Source: Ancylobacter novellus (GTDB taxonomy: Bacteria > Pseudomonadota > Alphaproteobacteria > Rhizobiales > Xanthobacteraceae). Taken from it: 64,000 nt of DNA. This document shows, one piece after another, positions 23,698-34,130 of this stretch; position 1 is the stretch's first letter; each line of letters begins with the position of its first letter. The stretch spans positions 29,239 through 93,238 of the forward strand of contig QFQD01000016.1 in the NCBI GenBank assembly GCA_003241485.1, given 5' to 3'. The position numbers and the translations under genes are program-made. The notes beneath the pieces were generated by a model. It saw only the letters and a list, made by a program, of their open reading frames with translations. It was not told the DNA's origin and ran no database searches.

Positions 23698-24695
23698 CCC
23701 CGGCCCTCCGACGCGCCCTCGCGCGCGGGTGTGAAGGCTTCGCGCATGAAGCGATACCAGTTGCCGCCGAGCACCCCGGCTGCTTCGCTGGCGGTGAAGC
23801 CCGCACCGATGAGGCCATCGGCCAGCCGGGGAAAGTCCCGATTGTCGCGAAACCAAGGGGGCTGCGGCGGAAAGCTCACGGGAGAGGCCTCCGGCCGGCT
23901 CCAGCGGCCCGAGCGCATCCAGCGCACCACGTCGTCGGGCTGATCCTGGCAGAGGTCGGAACCGATGCCGAGGCGGTCCACACCCATTACGTCAGCCACC
24001 TCGCGCGCCATGGCGCAGAAACTCTCCAGTCGCGTCTCCGGCCCGCCCGCCATGTGGTGGGGATACAGCGAGAGGCCGAGCATGCCGCCGCTCTCTCCCA
24101 GCCGACGCAGAACCTGACGCGACTTGTTGCGTCCCGTCGGATGCCACCAGGAAGGATTGGCATGCGTGATGGCCACCGGCCGCTGCGACAGTTCTATCGC
24201 CTCCAGCGTGGTGCGCTCGCCGGCGTGCGACATGTCCACCACCATGCCGAGCCGGTTCATCTGCGCGATCACCTCCCGACCCATGCGGGTGATGCCGCCA
24301 TCCTGTGGCTCCATCCAGCCGCTGCCGAGCAGGGACTGATTGTTGTAAGTGAGCTGCAGGAACCGGATGCCGAGCGTGTGCAGGATCTCGACAAGGCCGA
24401 GATCGTCCTCGATGGGCATCGGCGTCTGCAGGCCGAACAAGATGGCTGTACGGCCGCTCGCGCGGGCGCGGTCGACGTCCTCCATCGTGCGGGCGTGGAG
24501 AATGAGGTCGCGATGCTCCTCGAAACGCCAGTTCCAGTCGACGAGATGCTCGACCGTCTTCCGGAAGTTCTCGTGATAAGCAACGGTCACGTGCACCGCC
24601 GACATGCGGGCCTCGCGCATCTGCTCGAAGACGCGGCGCGACCACTGGCAGAACTGTACCCCGTCGATCAACATGGGGGAGCCGACCCCACCCAT
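23694..24695 (-). CDS. Membrane-dipeptidase-like amidohydrolase (M19), altered metal site
   Basis: About 333 residues from ATG 24695 (a GTG at 24698 is an alternative). GRTAILFGLQTPMPIEDDLGLVEILHTLGIRFLQLTYNNQSLLGSG and VVDMSHAGERTTLEAI, followed by PVAITHANPSWW, mark the M19/COG2355 family. The two histidines of DMSHAG and ITHANP are retained. The usual N-terminal His-X-Asp reads LIDG, and the bridging Glu position reads GLQTP, so part of the dizinc site differs from renal dipeptidase. This may be a subfamily trait with a different amide substrate. It overlaps both neighbours by stop/start codons. Confidence 0.75.
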   Translation of the reverse strand: MGGVGSPMLIDGVQFCQWSRRVFEQMREARMSAVHVTVAYHENFRKTVEHLVDWNWRFEEHRDLILHARTMEDVDRARASGRTAILFGLQTPMPIEDDLGLVEILHTLGIRFLQLTYNNQSLLGSGWMEPQDGGITRMGREVIAQMNRLGMVVDMSHAGERTTLEAIELSQRPVAITHANPSWWHPTGRNKSRQVLRRLGESGGMLGLSLYPHHMAGGPETRLESFCAMAREVADVMGVDRLGIGSDLCQDQPDDVVRWMRSGRWSRPEASPVSFPPQPPWFRDNRDFPRLADGLIGAGFTASEAAGVLGGNWYRFMREAFTPAREGASEGRG

Positions 24696-26143
24696 CACAC
24701 CGCATCCCCCGAATGGACGTAGGCCGTCTTGATCTGGGTATAGAACTCGGCCGCATGGCGCCCCTGCTCGCGCGGGCCGAAGCTCGACCCGCGCACACCA
24801 CCGAAAGGCACGTGATAGTCCGTGCCGGCGGTAGGGAGATTCACCATCACGCAGCCGGAGCGCGATGCACGGCGGAAGCGCGCGGCACGGGCCAGTGAAC
24901 GGGTGGCAATGCCTGCCGTGAGGCCGAAGCGCGTCGCATTGGCCAGCGCAATGGCGTGGTCAAGATCGTCAGCCTCAATCACGCACGCGATGGGCGCGAA
25001 CATCTCTTCCTGATTCACCCGCATGTCGTTGCGGGTGCCCAGCACTAGGGCAGGCGCCATGTAGAAGCCTTCAGCTGGCCCCTCCAGCCGGATGCCGCCA
25101 CAGGCGACCTCTCCGCCTTCCGATTTCGCCAGTTCAACATAAGCGAGGTTGGCGGAGAGCTGTTCGGCGCTGACCACCGGTCCGATCTGCGTTCCCTCAT
25201 GCAGGGCGTGACCGACCTTGAGCGCCCGCGTGCGTGCGACCAGACGCTCGACGAAGGCGTCATGAATCGGGCGGTGCAGGATGAGCCGGGAGGAGGCGGT
25301 GCATTTCTGTCCGGTGCCGCCGAATGCGCCATTGATGGCGATCTCGACAGCCCGGTCCAGATCGGCATCGTCCATCACCACGAGCGGGTTCTTGGACCCC
25401 ATCTCCATCTGCAACTTCACAAGACGCGGCGCGGCGGCCGCCGCGATCTCGCGGCCGACCTCACAGGATCCCGTAAAACTGAGGCCCTGAATATCGGCGT
25501 CGCCCGCAAGCGCCCGACCGATGCCATGGCCCGGTCCCATCACCAGATTGAACAGTCCGGCCGGGATCGGCTGGCGCACGATGATCTCGGTGAGCGCATG
25601 GGCGCTGGCCGGCGTGAGATTGGCCGGCTTCCATATCACCGCATTGCCGAAAGCAAGCGCCGGGGCGATCTTCCACGCGGCCGTCGCCATCGGGAAATTC
25701 CACGGGGAGATGATCGCGACCGTGCCCAGCGGCTCCCGCGTGACGGCAATCTCAATGCCGGGGCGCACGGAATCGGCCGTCTCGCCCAGCTGGCGGAGAA
25801 CCTCGGCGGCGAAATAGGTGAAGAACTGGCCCGCCCGATAGACCTCGCCTACCCCTTCAGCGAGCGGTTTACCCTCCTCCCGCGACAGCAGCCGGCCAAG
25901 TTCGGCGCTGCGGCTCATGAGTTCGCGGCCGATCGAGTCGAGCACGGCGGCTCGTGCTTCCAGACCGGTGGCGGCCCAGATTGGCTGCGCGCCCCGCGCG
26001 GCGGCCGCGGCTTCATGCAGCTGCGTGACGCTGGCCTGTGCGTACAAGCCGATCAGGTCGGAGACATCCGAAGGATTGCGGTTTTCGACCGTCTTCTCGC
26101 CCGCCACCCACCCGCCGGCAATATGGTTCATCACGACTGACAT
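24695..26143 (-). CDS. Aldehyde dehydrogenase, ketoglutarate-semialdehyde type
   Basis: A 482-residue NAD(P)-dependent aldehyde dehydrogenase. SPWNFPMATAAWKIAPALAFGNAVIWKPA binds the cofactor, FTGSCEVGREIA follows, LQMEMGSKNPLVVMDDADLD carries the general-base Glu, and GGTGQKCTASSRL holds the catalytic Cys. MEMGSKNP with GQKCTASSR is common in alpha-ketoglutarate semialdehyde dehydrogenases of sugar-acid and hydroxyproline breakdown. It is the first gene of the cluster, divergent from LysR, so the pathway should end in an aldehyde oxidation. The substrate is unproven and succinate or malonate semialdehyde are alternatives. Confidence 0.82.
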   Translation of the reverse strand: MSVVMNHIAGGWVAGEKTVENRNPSDVSDLIGLYAQASVTQLHEAAAAARGAQPIWAATGLEARAAVLDSIGRELMSRSAELGRLLSREEGKPLAEGVGEVYRAGQFFTYFAAEVLRQLGETADSVRPGIEIAVTREPLGTVAIISPWNFPMATAAWKIAPALAFGNAVIWKPANLTPASAHALTEIIVRQPIPAGLFNLVMGPGHGIGRALAGDADIQGLSFTGSCEVGREIAAAAAPRLVKLQMEMGSKNPLVVMDDADLDRAVEIAINGAFGGTGQKCTASSRLILHRPIHDAFVERLVARTRALKVGHALHEGTQIGPVVSAEQLSANLAYVELAKSEGGEVACGGIRLEGPAEGFYMAPALVLGTRNDMRVNQEEMFAPIACVIEADDLDHAIALANATRFGLTAGIATRSLARAARFRRASRSGCVMVNLPTAGTDYHVPFGGVRGSSFGPREQGRHAAEFYTQIKTAYVHSGDAV

Positions 26144-26220
26144 GCGACATCCGAAATGCTGCTATGGCGAGCATGCTTCCGTTCGTGCTCATTTCAGTCA
26201 ATCGCGAAATAATGCATAGA

Positions 26221-26239
26221 TGTTCAGCTAAGCTGAACA
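26221..26239. promoter_or_regulatory. 19-bp inverted repeat, likely LysR operator
   Basis: TGTTCAGCTAAGCTGAACA has two perfect 8-bp arms around a TAA centre. It lies in the 106-bp gap between the divergent aldehyde dehydrogenase and LysR genes, ending 10 bp before the LysR start. That position fits autorepression plus control of the divergent cluster. Confidence 0.7.
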
Positions 26240-26249
26240 GAGAGCCGCG

Positions 26250-27152
26250 ATGATTAGCATGACGGGACTTCGGACCTTTGTGGCGGTCGTGGAGACCGGA
26301 GGTATCCGGCAGGCGGCGGATCGCCTTCGTCGCACGCCATCGGCGGTCTCCATGACGCTGAAGCAGCTTGAGCAGGAAATTGGCGGCCCGCTGTTCGTGA
26401 GCGAGCGCAAGAGCGGCCTCTCCGCGCTGGGCTATCGCGCGCTCGACGAAGCGCAGGCGTTGCTGGCCCATTATGACCGTTCCAGCGCCGCCCTGCGCGC
26501 CTTCGTCACCAATCAGGTCGGCCGCTGCGACGTCGCCAGCGTGCCCTCCGTCGCCACCATGTTTCTGCCAGAGGCGATTGCCACGCTGCGCGCCACAGCG
26601 CCGCTGCTCGACATCAGCGTTCGCGACATGGATTCCGCCTCCGTGATCGAGGCGGTGGACAATGGCATGGTGGAGATCGGCTTCTGTGTCCTCAACCAGC
26701 CTCGGCAGGGGATCGCCTTCGAGCCGTTGATGCGCGAACCGTTGGAGCTTGTCTGCCGCGCCGACCATCCACTGTCGAGCCTTGAACGGCCGGTGGAGTG
26801 GGCGGAAATCGCGCCGCACAGCTTCATCACCAATGGCAGCATCGGTCTGCCACGGTTGATGGAAGCTCGCCAACTTGCCAGTCGCAGCCATCTCGAAGCG
26901 CGCAATGTGGCTTCCATATTGGCGATGATCCGCGCCGGCCTCGGCATATCCGTGTTGCCGCGGCTGTGCCGAACGACGGATCCAGATATCCGCTTCTTGC
27001 CGCTTGCCGATCCTCTGGCAGAGCGGACCCTTGGATGGATCGCCCCCGCCGAACGCAAACTGCAGCCGGCGGCGAGCCAACTGCTGGAGGCGGTCAAGGC
27101 GACCATCTCTGCCCGCTCAGCCAATGCGGGAATTGCGAGCAATCCGGGTTAA
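26250..27152 (+). CDS. LysR-family transcriptional regulator
   Basis: A 300-residue LysR protein. The helix-turn-helix lies in MTGLRTFVAVVETGGIRQAADRLRRTPSAVSMTLKQLEQEIGGPLF. The effector domain begins GRCDVASVPSVATMFLPEAI and includes LELVCRADHPLSSL. A GAGAG ribosome site precedes ATG 26250. It diverges from the aldehyde dehydrogenase cluster and overlies a 19-bp palindrome, so it is the probable regulator of that cluster. The GbpR/CynR-like effector domain gives no reliable ligand. Confidence 0.85.
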   Translation: MISMTGLRTFVAVVETGGIRQAADRLRRTPSAVSMTLKQLEQEIGGPLFVSERKSGLSALGYRALDEAQALLAHYDRSSAALRAFVTNQVGRCDVASVPSVATMFLPEAIATLRATAPLLDISVRDMDSASVIEAVDNGMVEIGFCVLNQPRQGIAFEPLMREPLELVCRADHPLSSLERPVEWAEIAPHSFITNGSIGLPRLMEARQLASRSHLEARNVASILAMIRAGLGISVLPRLCRTTDPDIRFLPLADPLAERTLGWIAPAERKLQPAASQLLEAVKATISARSANAGIASNPG

Positions 27153-27251
27153 CAGGAGACGCGGGGCTATGACGGCGCACTGGCGATGTGCCCCGCCGAT
27201 GGGCTATTGCAGGATAACGCCCCGCCACTTGCGACAGGAACCTCCAGCACC

Positions 27252-28178
27252 GTGCCCGATATCGACCTCATCGTCCGCGAAATAGCCGAGGAAATGCGCG
27301 CGCGCCCGGATCGCGGCGAGGTGGCCACCTACATACCGGAACTGGCCAGCGCGGATGCGGGCGCCTTCGCTATCGCCGTGGCCGATGCGGACGGGCATGT
27401 CGCGGTTGGCGGCGACGCGGACGTGCCGTTCTCGATCCAGAGCATCTCCAAGGTTTTCACCTTGACGCTGGCGCTGGGCAAGGTGGGCGACCGGCTGTGG
27501 AAGCGGGTAGGGCGCGAGCCCTCGGGAAGCGCGTTCAACTCGATCGTGCAGCTGGAGGCCGAGAACGGCATTCCGCGCAATCCTTTCATCAATGCCGGCG
27601 CCATCGCCGTCACGGACGTGATCCTCTCCGGCCACCAGCCGAAGGAGGTACTCGGCGAGATCCTGCGCTTCATGCGGTTCCTCGCCGACGATCCGAGCAT
27701 CACCATTGATGAGGCCGTCGCCGCTTCCGAGCAGCGCACGGGCTTCCGCAACCGCTCGCTCGCCAATTACATGAAGGCGTTCGACGTGCTGGAAAACCCG
27801 GTCGACTACACGCTGGGGGTCTATTTCCACCATTGCGCGCTCGCCATGTCATGCCGCCAGCTGGCGATGGCGGGGCGCTATCTCGCCTATGGCGGGCGCA
27901 ATCCGGCAACCGGGCTGTCGGTGGTGTCACCGGAGCGGGCGCGCCGTATCAACGCGATCATGATGACCTGCGGTCATTACGACGGTTCGGGCGAGTTTGC
28001 CTATCGCGTGGGTCTGCCGGGCAAGAGCGGGGTCGGTGGGGGGATTCTGGCGATTGCGCCGCGCAAGGCCTCGATCGCGGTGTGGTCGCCGGGGCTGGAC
28101 GCCAGTGGCAACTCGCATCTGGGCCGCATCGCGCTGGAACAGCTCACCCAGCGGCTCGGCTGGTCGGTGTTCGGCTGA
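27252..28178 (+). CDS. glsA: Glutaminase
   Basis: A 308-residue serine-dependent glutaminase that hydrolyses L-glutamine to glutamate and ammonia. I choose GTG 27252 (MPDIDLIVREIAEEMRARPDRGEVATYIPELA), which matches the usual family start; an ATG at 27186 adds an unrelated 22-residue leader and lacks a ribosome site. The beta-lactamase-like SxxK motif is SISK (64-67) in VPFSIQSISKVFTL. NPFINAGAIAVTD and GLPGKSGVGGGILAI are further family signatures. It lies close to glnII and a gstI-like gene, so glutamine synthesis and breakdown genes are grouped. Confidence 0.92.
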   Translation: MPDIDLIVREIAEEMRARPDRGEVATYIPELASADAGAFAIAVADADGHVAVGGDADVPFSIQSISKVFTLTLALGKVGDRLWKRVGREPSGSAFNSIVQLEAENGIPRNPFINAGAIAVTDVILSGHQPKEVLGEILRFMRFLADDPSITIDEAVAASEQRTGFRNRSLANYMKAFDVLENPVDYTLGVYFHHCALAMSCRQLAMAGRYLAYGGRNPATGLSVVSPERARRINAIMMTCGHYDGSGEFAYRVGLPGKSGVGGGILAIAPRKASIAVWSPGLDASGNSHLGRIALEQLTQRLGWSVFG

Positions 28179-28203
28179 CCCAGCCATTGGGAGCCTAAAC
28201 GAA

Positions 28204-28234
28204 TGAGGACCAGACGCCGGAACGCTGGTCCTCA
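28204..28234 (-). terminator. Strong stem-loop between convergent glsA and gstI-like genes
   Basis: TGAGGACCAG (28204-28213) and CTGGTCCTCA (28225-28234) form a perfect 10-bp stem. On the minus strand it is followed by TTCGTTT, a modest T-rich tail, so it best serves the gstI-like gene. On the plus strand it may also end glsA, although no T run follows there. Confidence 0.55.
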
Positions 28235-28300
28235 ATGCAGATCATCGGAAGTCCGTATGGCGCGTTTTCTGCCGCGTACTGGGGTCATCGTCGTGCGATG

Positions 28301-28501
28301 TCAGTTCTTGCGGTTGCGATCGCCCTCGCGGTCTTCCCGAACGGCTTCCTCGTGATACCAGCTGCCGAAGGCGATGTTCGCCACATTGGCCGGCATCTCC
28401 GCCGTCTGGCGGGCCGCGGCGGTACGGGCGGAAAGGCCGGCGCGGCCGCCGGTGGGAAACTGGAAAATCTCGGCGCTTTCGCGCGGTGCAGTCGTTGCCA
28501 T
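28301..28501 (-). CDS. gstI: GstI-like DUF2735 small protein, regulator of glnII
   Basis: A 66-residue protein with a strong ribosome site (GGAGAG, ATG 28501). MATTAPRESAEIFQFPTGGRAG and NIAFGSWYHEEAVREDR match DUF2735, the family of rhizobial GstI. In Rhizobium leguminosarum gstI is a small gene divergent from glnII, and its product inhibits glnII mRNA translation. The same arrangement is seen here: glnII begins 454 bp away on the other strand. Gene name and role are transferred from that arrangement plus the sequence match. Confidence 0.8.
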   Translation of the reverse strand: MATTAPRESAEIFQFPTGGRAGLSARTAAARQTAEMPANVANIAFGSWYHEEAVREDREGDRNRKN

Positions 28502-28955
28502 GCTTTTCTCTCCTCGCGTGGCTGCGCGTTCCTGCGTCAGCCCTTCATTTCAATATAGCATCTTATGCGTGGCGTTTGCGCAATATGCTCATTTTAAGAT
28601 CACAAAGAGATCAAAAATTGTGCAGCGCCAGATCGGAATGTGAACGGCTCTGTTCCAACGGAATTGACAACGATTTAGTTGCATCACGCTGTGCGGTGCA
28701 GCGAGATCCGTCCCGCCCTTCACCGCTGCCAAGAGCCCGCAGAGGCTGGCGAATCGCGCGTGGCTGCCTCCCGCTATGCCCTGAGCGGGCGCGTGGGCGA
28801 CTAACGCACGCGCCCGCCAGGCGCGCGGCCCGTCCGGCCGACTGGCACGCTGCATGCATGTGTCAATTTAGCCGTTGGCGGTCGGACCACCTCGCGCGGC
28901 CGGCAAAGCGATCTGGGGCCTCGGGCTCCGGGTCACAAGCTATGAGAGACACGCA
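28502..28955. promoter_or_regulatory. gstI-like/glnII divergent control region
   Basis: A 454-bp gene-free region, the longest in the window. Its left half (28540-28680) is unusually AT-rich for this genome, with ATTTCAATATAGC, TGCGCAATATGCTC and GATCACAAAGAGATCAAAAATTG, where promoters for the gstI-like gene and upstream activator sites are expected. The right half holds a sigma54-type element at 28843-28857, leaving a leader of roughly 85 bases before glnII. I found no convincing pair of NtrC half-sites, although GGTGCA at 28695-28700 matches one half. Confidence 0.6.
28843..28857 (+). promoter_or_regulatory. Candidate sigma54 promoter of glnII
   Basis: TGGCAC at 28843-28848, five bases, then ATGC at 28854-28857. 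The invariant GG and GC are ten bases apart as required, and only one core base (A for T in TTGC) differs. It lies 98 bp before the glnII ATG. In rhizobia glnII is known to be sigma54/NtrC controlled, which supports the call. Confidence 0.6.
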
Positions 28956-29990
28956 ATGACGAAGTACAAACTCGAGTACATCTGGCTCGACGGTTACAAG
29001 CCGACCCCGAACCTGCGCGGCAAAACGCAGATCAAGGAATTCGACCACTTCCCTTCGCTCGAGGAACTCCCGCTGTGGGGCTTCGACGGTTCGTCGACCA
29101 TGCAGGCCGAAGGCCGCAGCTCCGACTGCGTGCTGAAGCCCGTCGCGGTCTATCCGGATCCGGCCCGCAAGAACGGCGCCCTGGTGATGTGCGAAGTGAT
29201 GATGCCCGATGGCGTCACCCCGCACGAGACCAATGCTCGCGCCACCATCCTCGACGATGAAGGCGCCTGGTTCGGCTTCGAGCAGGAGTACTTCTTCTAC
29301 AAGGACGGCCGTCCGCTCGGCTTCCCCGAGCATGGCTATCCCGCGCCGCAGGGCCCGTACTACACCGGCGTCGGCTTCAAGAATGTCGGCGACGTCGCCC
29401 GCGAGATCGTCGAGGAGCATCTTGAGCTCTGCCTCGAAGCTGGCATCAACCACGAAGGCATCAACGCGGAAGTCGCGAAGGGCCAGTGGGAATTCCAGAT
29501 TTTCGGCAAGGGCTCCAAGAAGGCGGCCGACGAAGTGTGGATGGCCCGCTACCTGCTGCTCCGCCTGACCGAACAGTACGGCGTGGACATCGAGTTCCAC
29601 TGCAAGCCGCTCGGCGACACCGACTGGAACGGCTCGGGCATGCACTGCAACTTCTCCACGAAGTACATGCGCGAAGTGGGCGGCAAGGAGTATTTCGAGC
29701 AGCTCATGGCGGCCTTCGAGAAGAACCTCGACGACCACATCGCCGTGTACGGCCCGGACAACCACCTGCGCCTGACCGGCAAGCACGAGACGGCGCCGTG
29801 GAACAAGTTCTCCTATGGCGTCGCCGACCGTGGCGCCTCGATCCGCGTGCCGCACTCGTTCATCAAGAACGACTATAAGGGCTATCTCGAGGATCGCCGC
29901 CCGAACTCCCAGGGCGACCCCTACGCCATCGCTTCCCAGGTCCTCAAGACCATTTCGGAAGTGCCGACCAAGGCTGTCGCCGCCGCGTGA
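28956..29990 (+). CDS. glnII: Glutamine synthetase, type II
   Basis: A 344-residue eukaryotic-type (GSII) glutamine synthetase that forms glutamine from glutamate, ammonia and ATP. The start TKYKLEYIWLDGYKPTPNLRGKT is typical of rhizobial GSII, as is LPLWGFDGSSTMQAEG. WFGFEQEYFF carries metal-binding Glu residues, AEVAKGQWEFQ follows, and NNHLRLTGKHETAPWNKFSYGVADRGASIRVP-like sequence forms the ATP and glutamate sites. The length is much shorter than the 470-residue GSI. It has no adenylylation-site tail. The divergent gstI-like gene and a sigma54 element point to nitrogen control. Confidence 0.95.
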   Translation: MTKYKLEYIWLDGYKPTPNLRGKTQIKEFDHFPSLEELPLWGFDGSSTMQAEGRSSDCVLKPVAVYPDPARKNGALVMCEVMMPDGVTPHETNARATILDDEGAWFGFEQEYFFYKDGRPLGFPEHGYPAPQGPYYTGVGFKNVGDVAREIVEEHLELCLEAGINHEGINAEVAKGQWEFQIFGKGSKKAADEVWMARYLLLRLTEQYGVDIEFHCKPLGDTDWNGSGMHCNFSTKYMREVGGKEYFEQLMAAFEKNLDDHIAVYGPDNHLRLTGKHETAPWNKFSYGVADRGASIRVPHSFIKNDYKGYLEDRRPNSQGDPYAIASQVLKTISEVPTKAVAAA

Positions 29991-30061
29991 TATCGACCGG
30001 GCGGATGGCGCCCTGAGCGCCGCCGCCCGCGAGCTCCCGAGACGGACTTACCGTCTCCCTC

Positions 30062-30095
30062 AAGCCAGTCCCGGCAACGGGGCTGGCTTTTGTTT
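30062..30095 (+). terminator. Rho-independent terminator of glnII
   Basis: AAGCCAGTCCC (30062-30072) pairs with GGGGCTGGCTT (30079-30089) over a 6-base loop, with one G-T pair, followed by TTGTTT. It lies 72 bp after the glnII stop and before the convergent cardiolipin synthase gene. Confidence 0.85.
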
Positions 30096-30118
30096 GTCCA
30101 GCAAGCATGCCGACCCTC

Positions 30119-31549
30119 TCAGAGATAGGGCGAGGCGAGCCAGATGGCGCGGTTGCGCAGCTTCTTGAGGAAGGGGCGAGCCTTCAGCGTCTCCAGCGTC
30201 TCGGCCTGCGCATGGGCGATCATCGCGCCGATACGTGCCTCGACCGCACCGGCAAGCGCCGGATCATAGATTTCCAGATCCAGCTCGAAATTGAGCCGGA
30301 GGCTGCGCGGGTCGAGATTGGACGAGCCGACATAGGCCCAGCAGCCATCGACCGCCAGCAGCTTGGAGTGGTCGAACATGCCGCCAGCGCGCCAGACACG
30401 GCAATCGCCCTCCAGTACCTGGTCGAGCTGCGCCGTCATCGCATAGTCGACCAGCTTCAGATTATTGGCAGAGGGGATGACGGCATCCACCTCGACGCCG
30501 CGGCGCCCGGCGACCTGCAGCGCGGCGATGAGCTGCTGGTCCGGCAGGAAATAGGGCGAGCACAGACGCACGCGGCTCTGCGCCATGGCGAGTGCGCCCA
30601 TGATGACACTGTGCGCGGAGGCGAGGTTGCGGTCGGGGCCGGAGGGCACCACCCGCACCGCTGCCGGACCATGTGCCTCCGCCGGGGCTTCCTCCCACGC
30701 GGGCCCGTCGAGAAACTCGTCGGTGGTGAACGACCAGTCCTGGCTGAACACGGTGAGCAGCTGTTCGACCGCCGGCCCTTCGACGCGGAAATGCGTGTCG
30801 CGCGCCTGGTCGGCGCCGCCGAAGCGGGTGGTGAACTGGGCGCGGATATTCATGCCGCCCGTGAAGGCAAGCGCACCGTCGACGATCAGCATCTTCCGGT
30901 GGCTGCGCAGATTGGCATAGGGCAGGCGCAGGCCGATGAGGTTGCCCATGAACAGGTCGGTGATCACGCCGCCATCCATGAGCCGTCCGACGATGGAGGG
31001 GCGCGAATAGCGTGCGCCGATGGCGTCGATCAGCACCCGCACCGCAACGCCGCGCTGGTGCGCCGCGATAAGCGCATCGGCGAATTCGACGCCCACGGCA
31101 TCATTGTCGAAGATATAGCTCGACAGCGCGACATGCCGCTTCGCCCCGTTTATCGCGGCGAGCATCTCAGGATAGGCCTCGTCGCCGCTGTCGAGCAGGC
31201 GCACCTTGTTGCCGGTGGTCAGCGGAAAGGCGCTCACGCGGTCGCCGAGCCGCTTCATCGCCGAGAGGCTGGGCGACAGGGAGATGGCGATGGGCGCGCG
31301 CTCATGGTGGCGCCGCCGCTCCTGGCTGGCGCGTCGCCGTTTGGCGGCGCTGCGGCGAATGCGGTTGATGCCGGCCACCAGATAGAGCCCCGCGCCAAGC
31401 ACAGGCGAGAGAAGGATGACGCCGACCCAGCCGATGGCGGCGCGCACATCGTCCTTGGTCATGGCGGCATGAATGGCCGCGACGACGCCGGTCACCGTCG
31501 AGATCGCCAGGAAAATATGCGGCCAGTATTGCGACCAGAAGCTGATCAT
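30119..31549 (-). CDS. cls: Cardiolipin synthase (phospholipase D family)
   Basis: A 476-residue membrane enzyme. Two N-terminal membrane segments (IFLAISTVTGVVAAIHAAM and AIGWVGVILLSPVLGAGLYLV) precede two phospholipase-D HKD motifs: SHRKMLIVDGALAFTGG and FDHSKLLAVDGCWAYVGSSNLD, the second being a full HxKxxxxD. It joins two phosphatidylglycerol molecules, or a related pair, into cardiolipin at the inner membrane. It is a single gene convergent with glnII. The family also includes phosphatidylserine-type transferases, but length and the twin N-terminal segments fit ClsA. Confidence 0.9.
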   Translation of the reverse strand: MISFWSQYWPHIFLAISTVTGVVAAIHAAMTKDDVRAAIGWVGVILLSPVLGAGLYLVAGINRIRRSAAKRRRASQERRRHHERAPIAISLSPSLSAMKRLGDRVSAFPLTTGNKVRLLDSGDEAYPEMLAAINGAKRHVALSSYIFDNDAVGVEFADALIAAHQRGVAVRVLIDAIGARYSRPSIVGRLMDGGVITDLFMGNLIGLRLPYANLRSHRKMLIVDGALAFTGGMNIRAQFTTRFGGADQARDTHFRVEGPAVEQLLTVFSQDWSFTTDEFLDGPAWEEAPAEAHGPAAVRVVPSGPDRNLASAHSVIMGALAMAQSRVRLCSPYFLPDQQLIAALQVAGRRGVEVDAVIPSANNLKLVDYAMTAQLDQVLEGDCRVWRAGGMFDHSKLLAVDGCWAYVGSSNLDPRSLRLNFELDLEIYDPALAGAVEARIGAMIAHAQAETLETLKARPFLKKLRNRAIWLASPYL

Positions 31550-31650
31550 CGCGGCGTCCCGGAAGCGACAAAGCGGAGTACTCTCCGCACAAGCCTCTAG
31601 CCGGTATTGGCTGTCGCGTCATCCGGCCGGCGCGGCGCCCCACCCATGCG

Positions 31651-31678
31651 AAAAGCCCCGAGACACTTGCCCGGGGCT
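31651..31678 (-). terminator. Rho-independent terminator of the hsp20-lon block
   Basis: AGCCCCG (31654-31660) and CGGGGCT (31672-31678) form a perfect 7-bp stem. On the minus strand a TTTT tract follows (complement of 31651-31654). It lies 14 bp beyond the lon stop codon. Confidence 0.85.
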
Positions 31679-31691
31679 CTCCTCACGTCGT

Positions 31692-34115
<2,424 letters not shown>

Positions 34116-34130
34116 GGTTCAGTCCCCCTC

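Noticed and set aside
28680..28700. NtrC binding site upstream of glnII
   Set aside because: GGTGCA at 28695-28700 fits one half-site, but the expected TGCACC partner eleven bases upstream is absent, so no full site is claimed.
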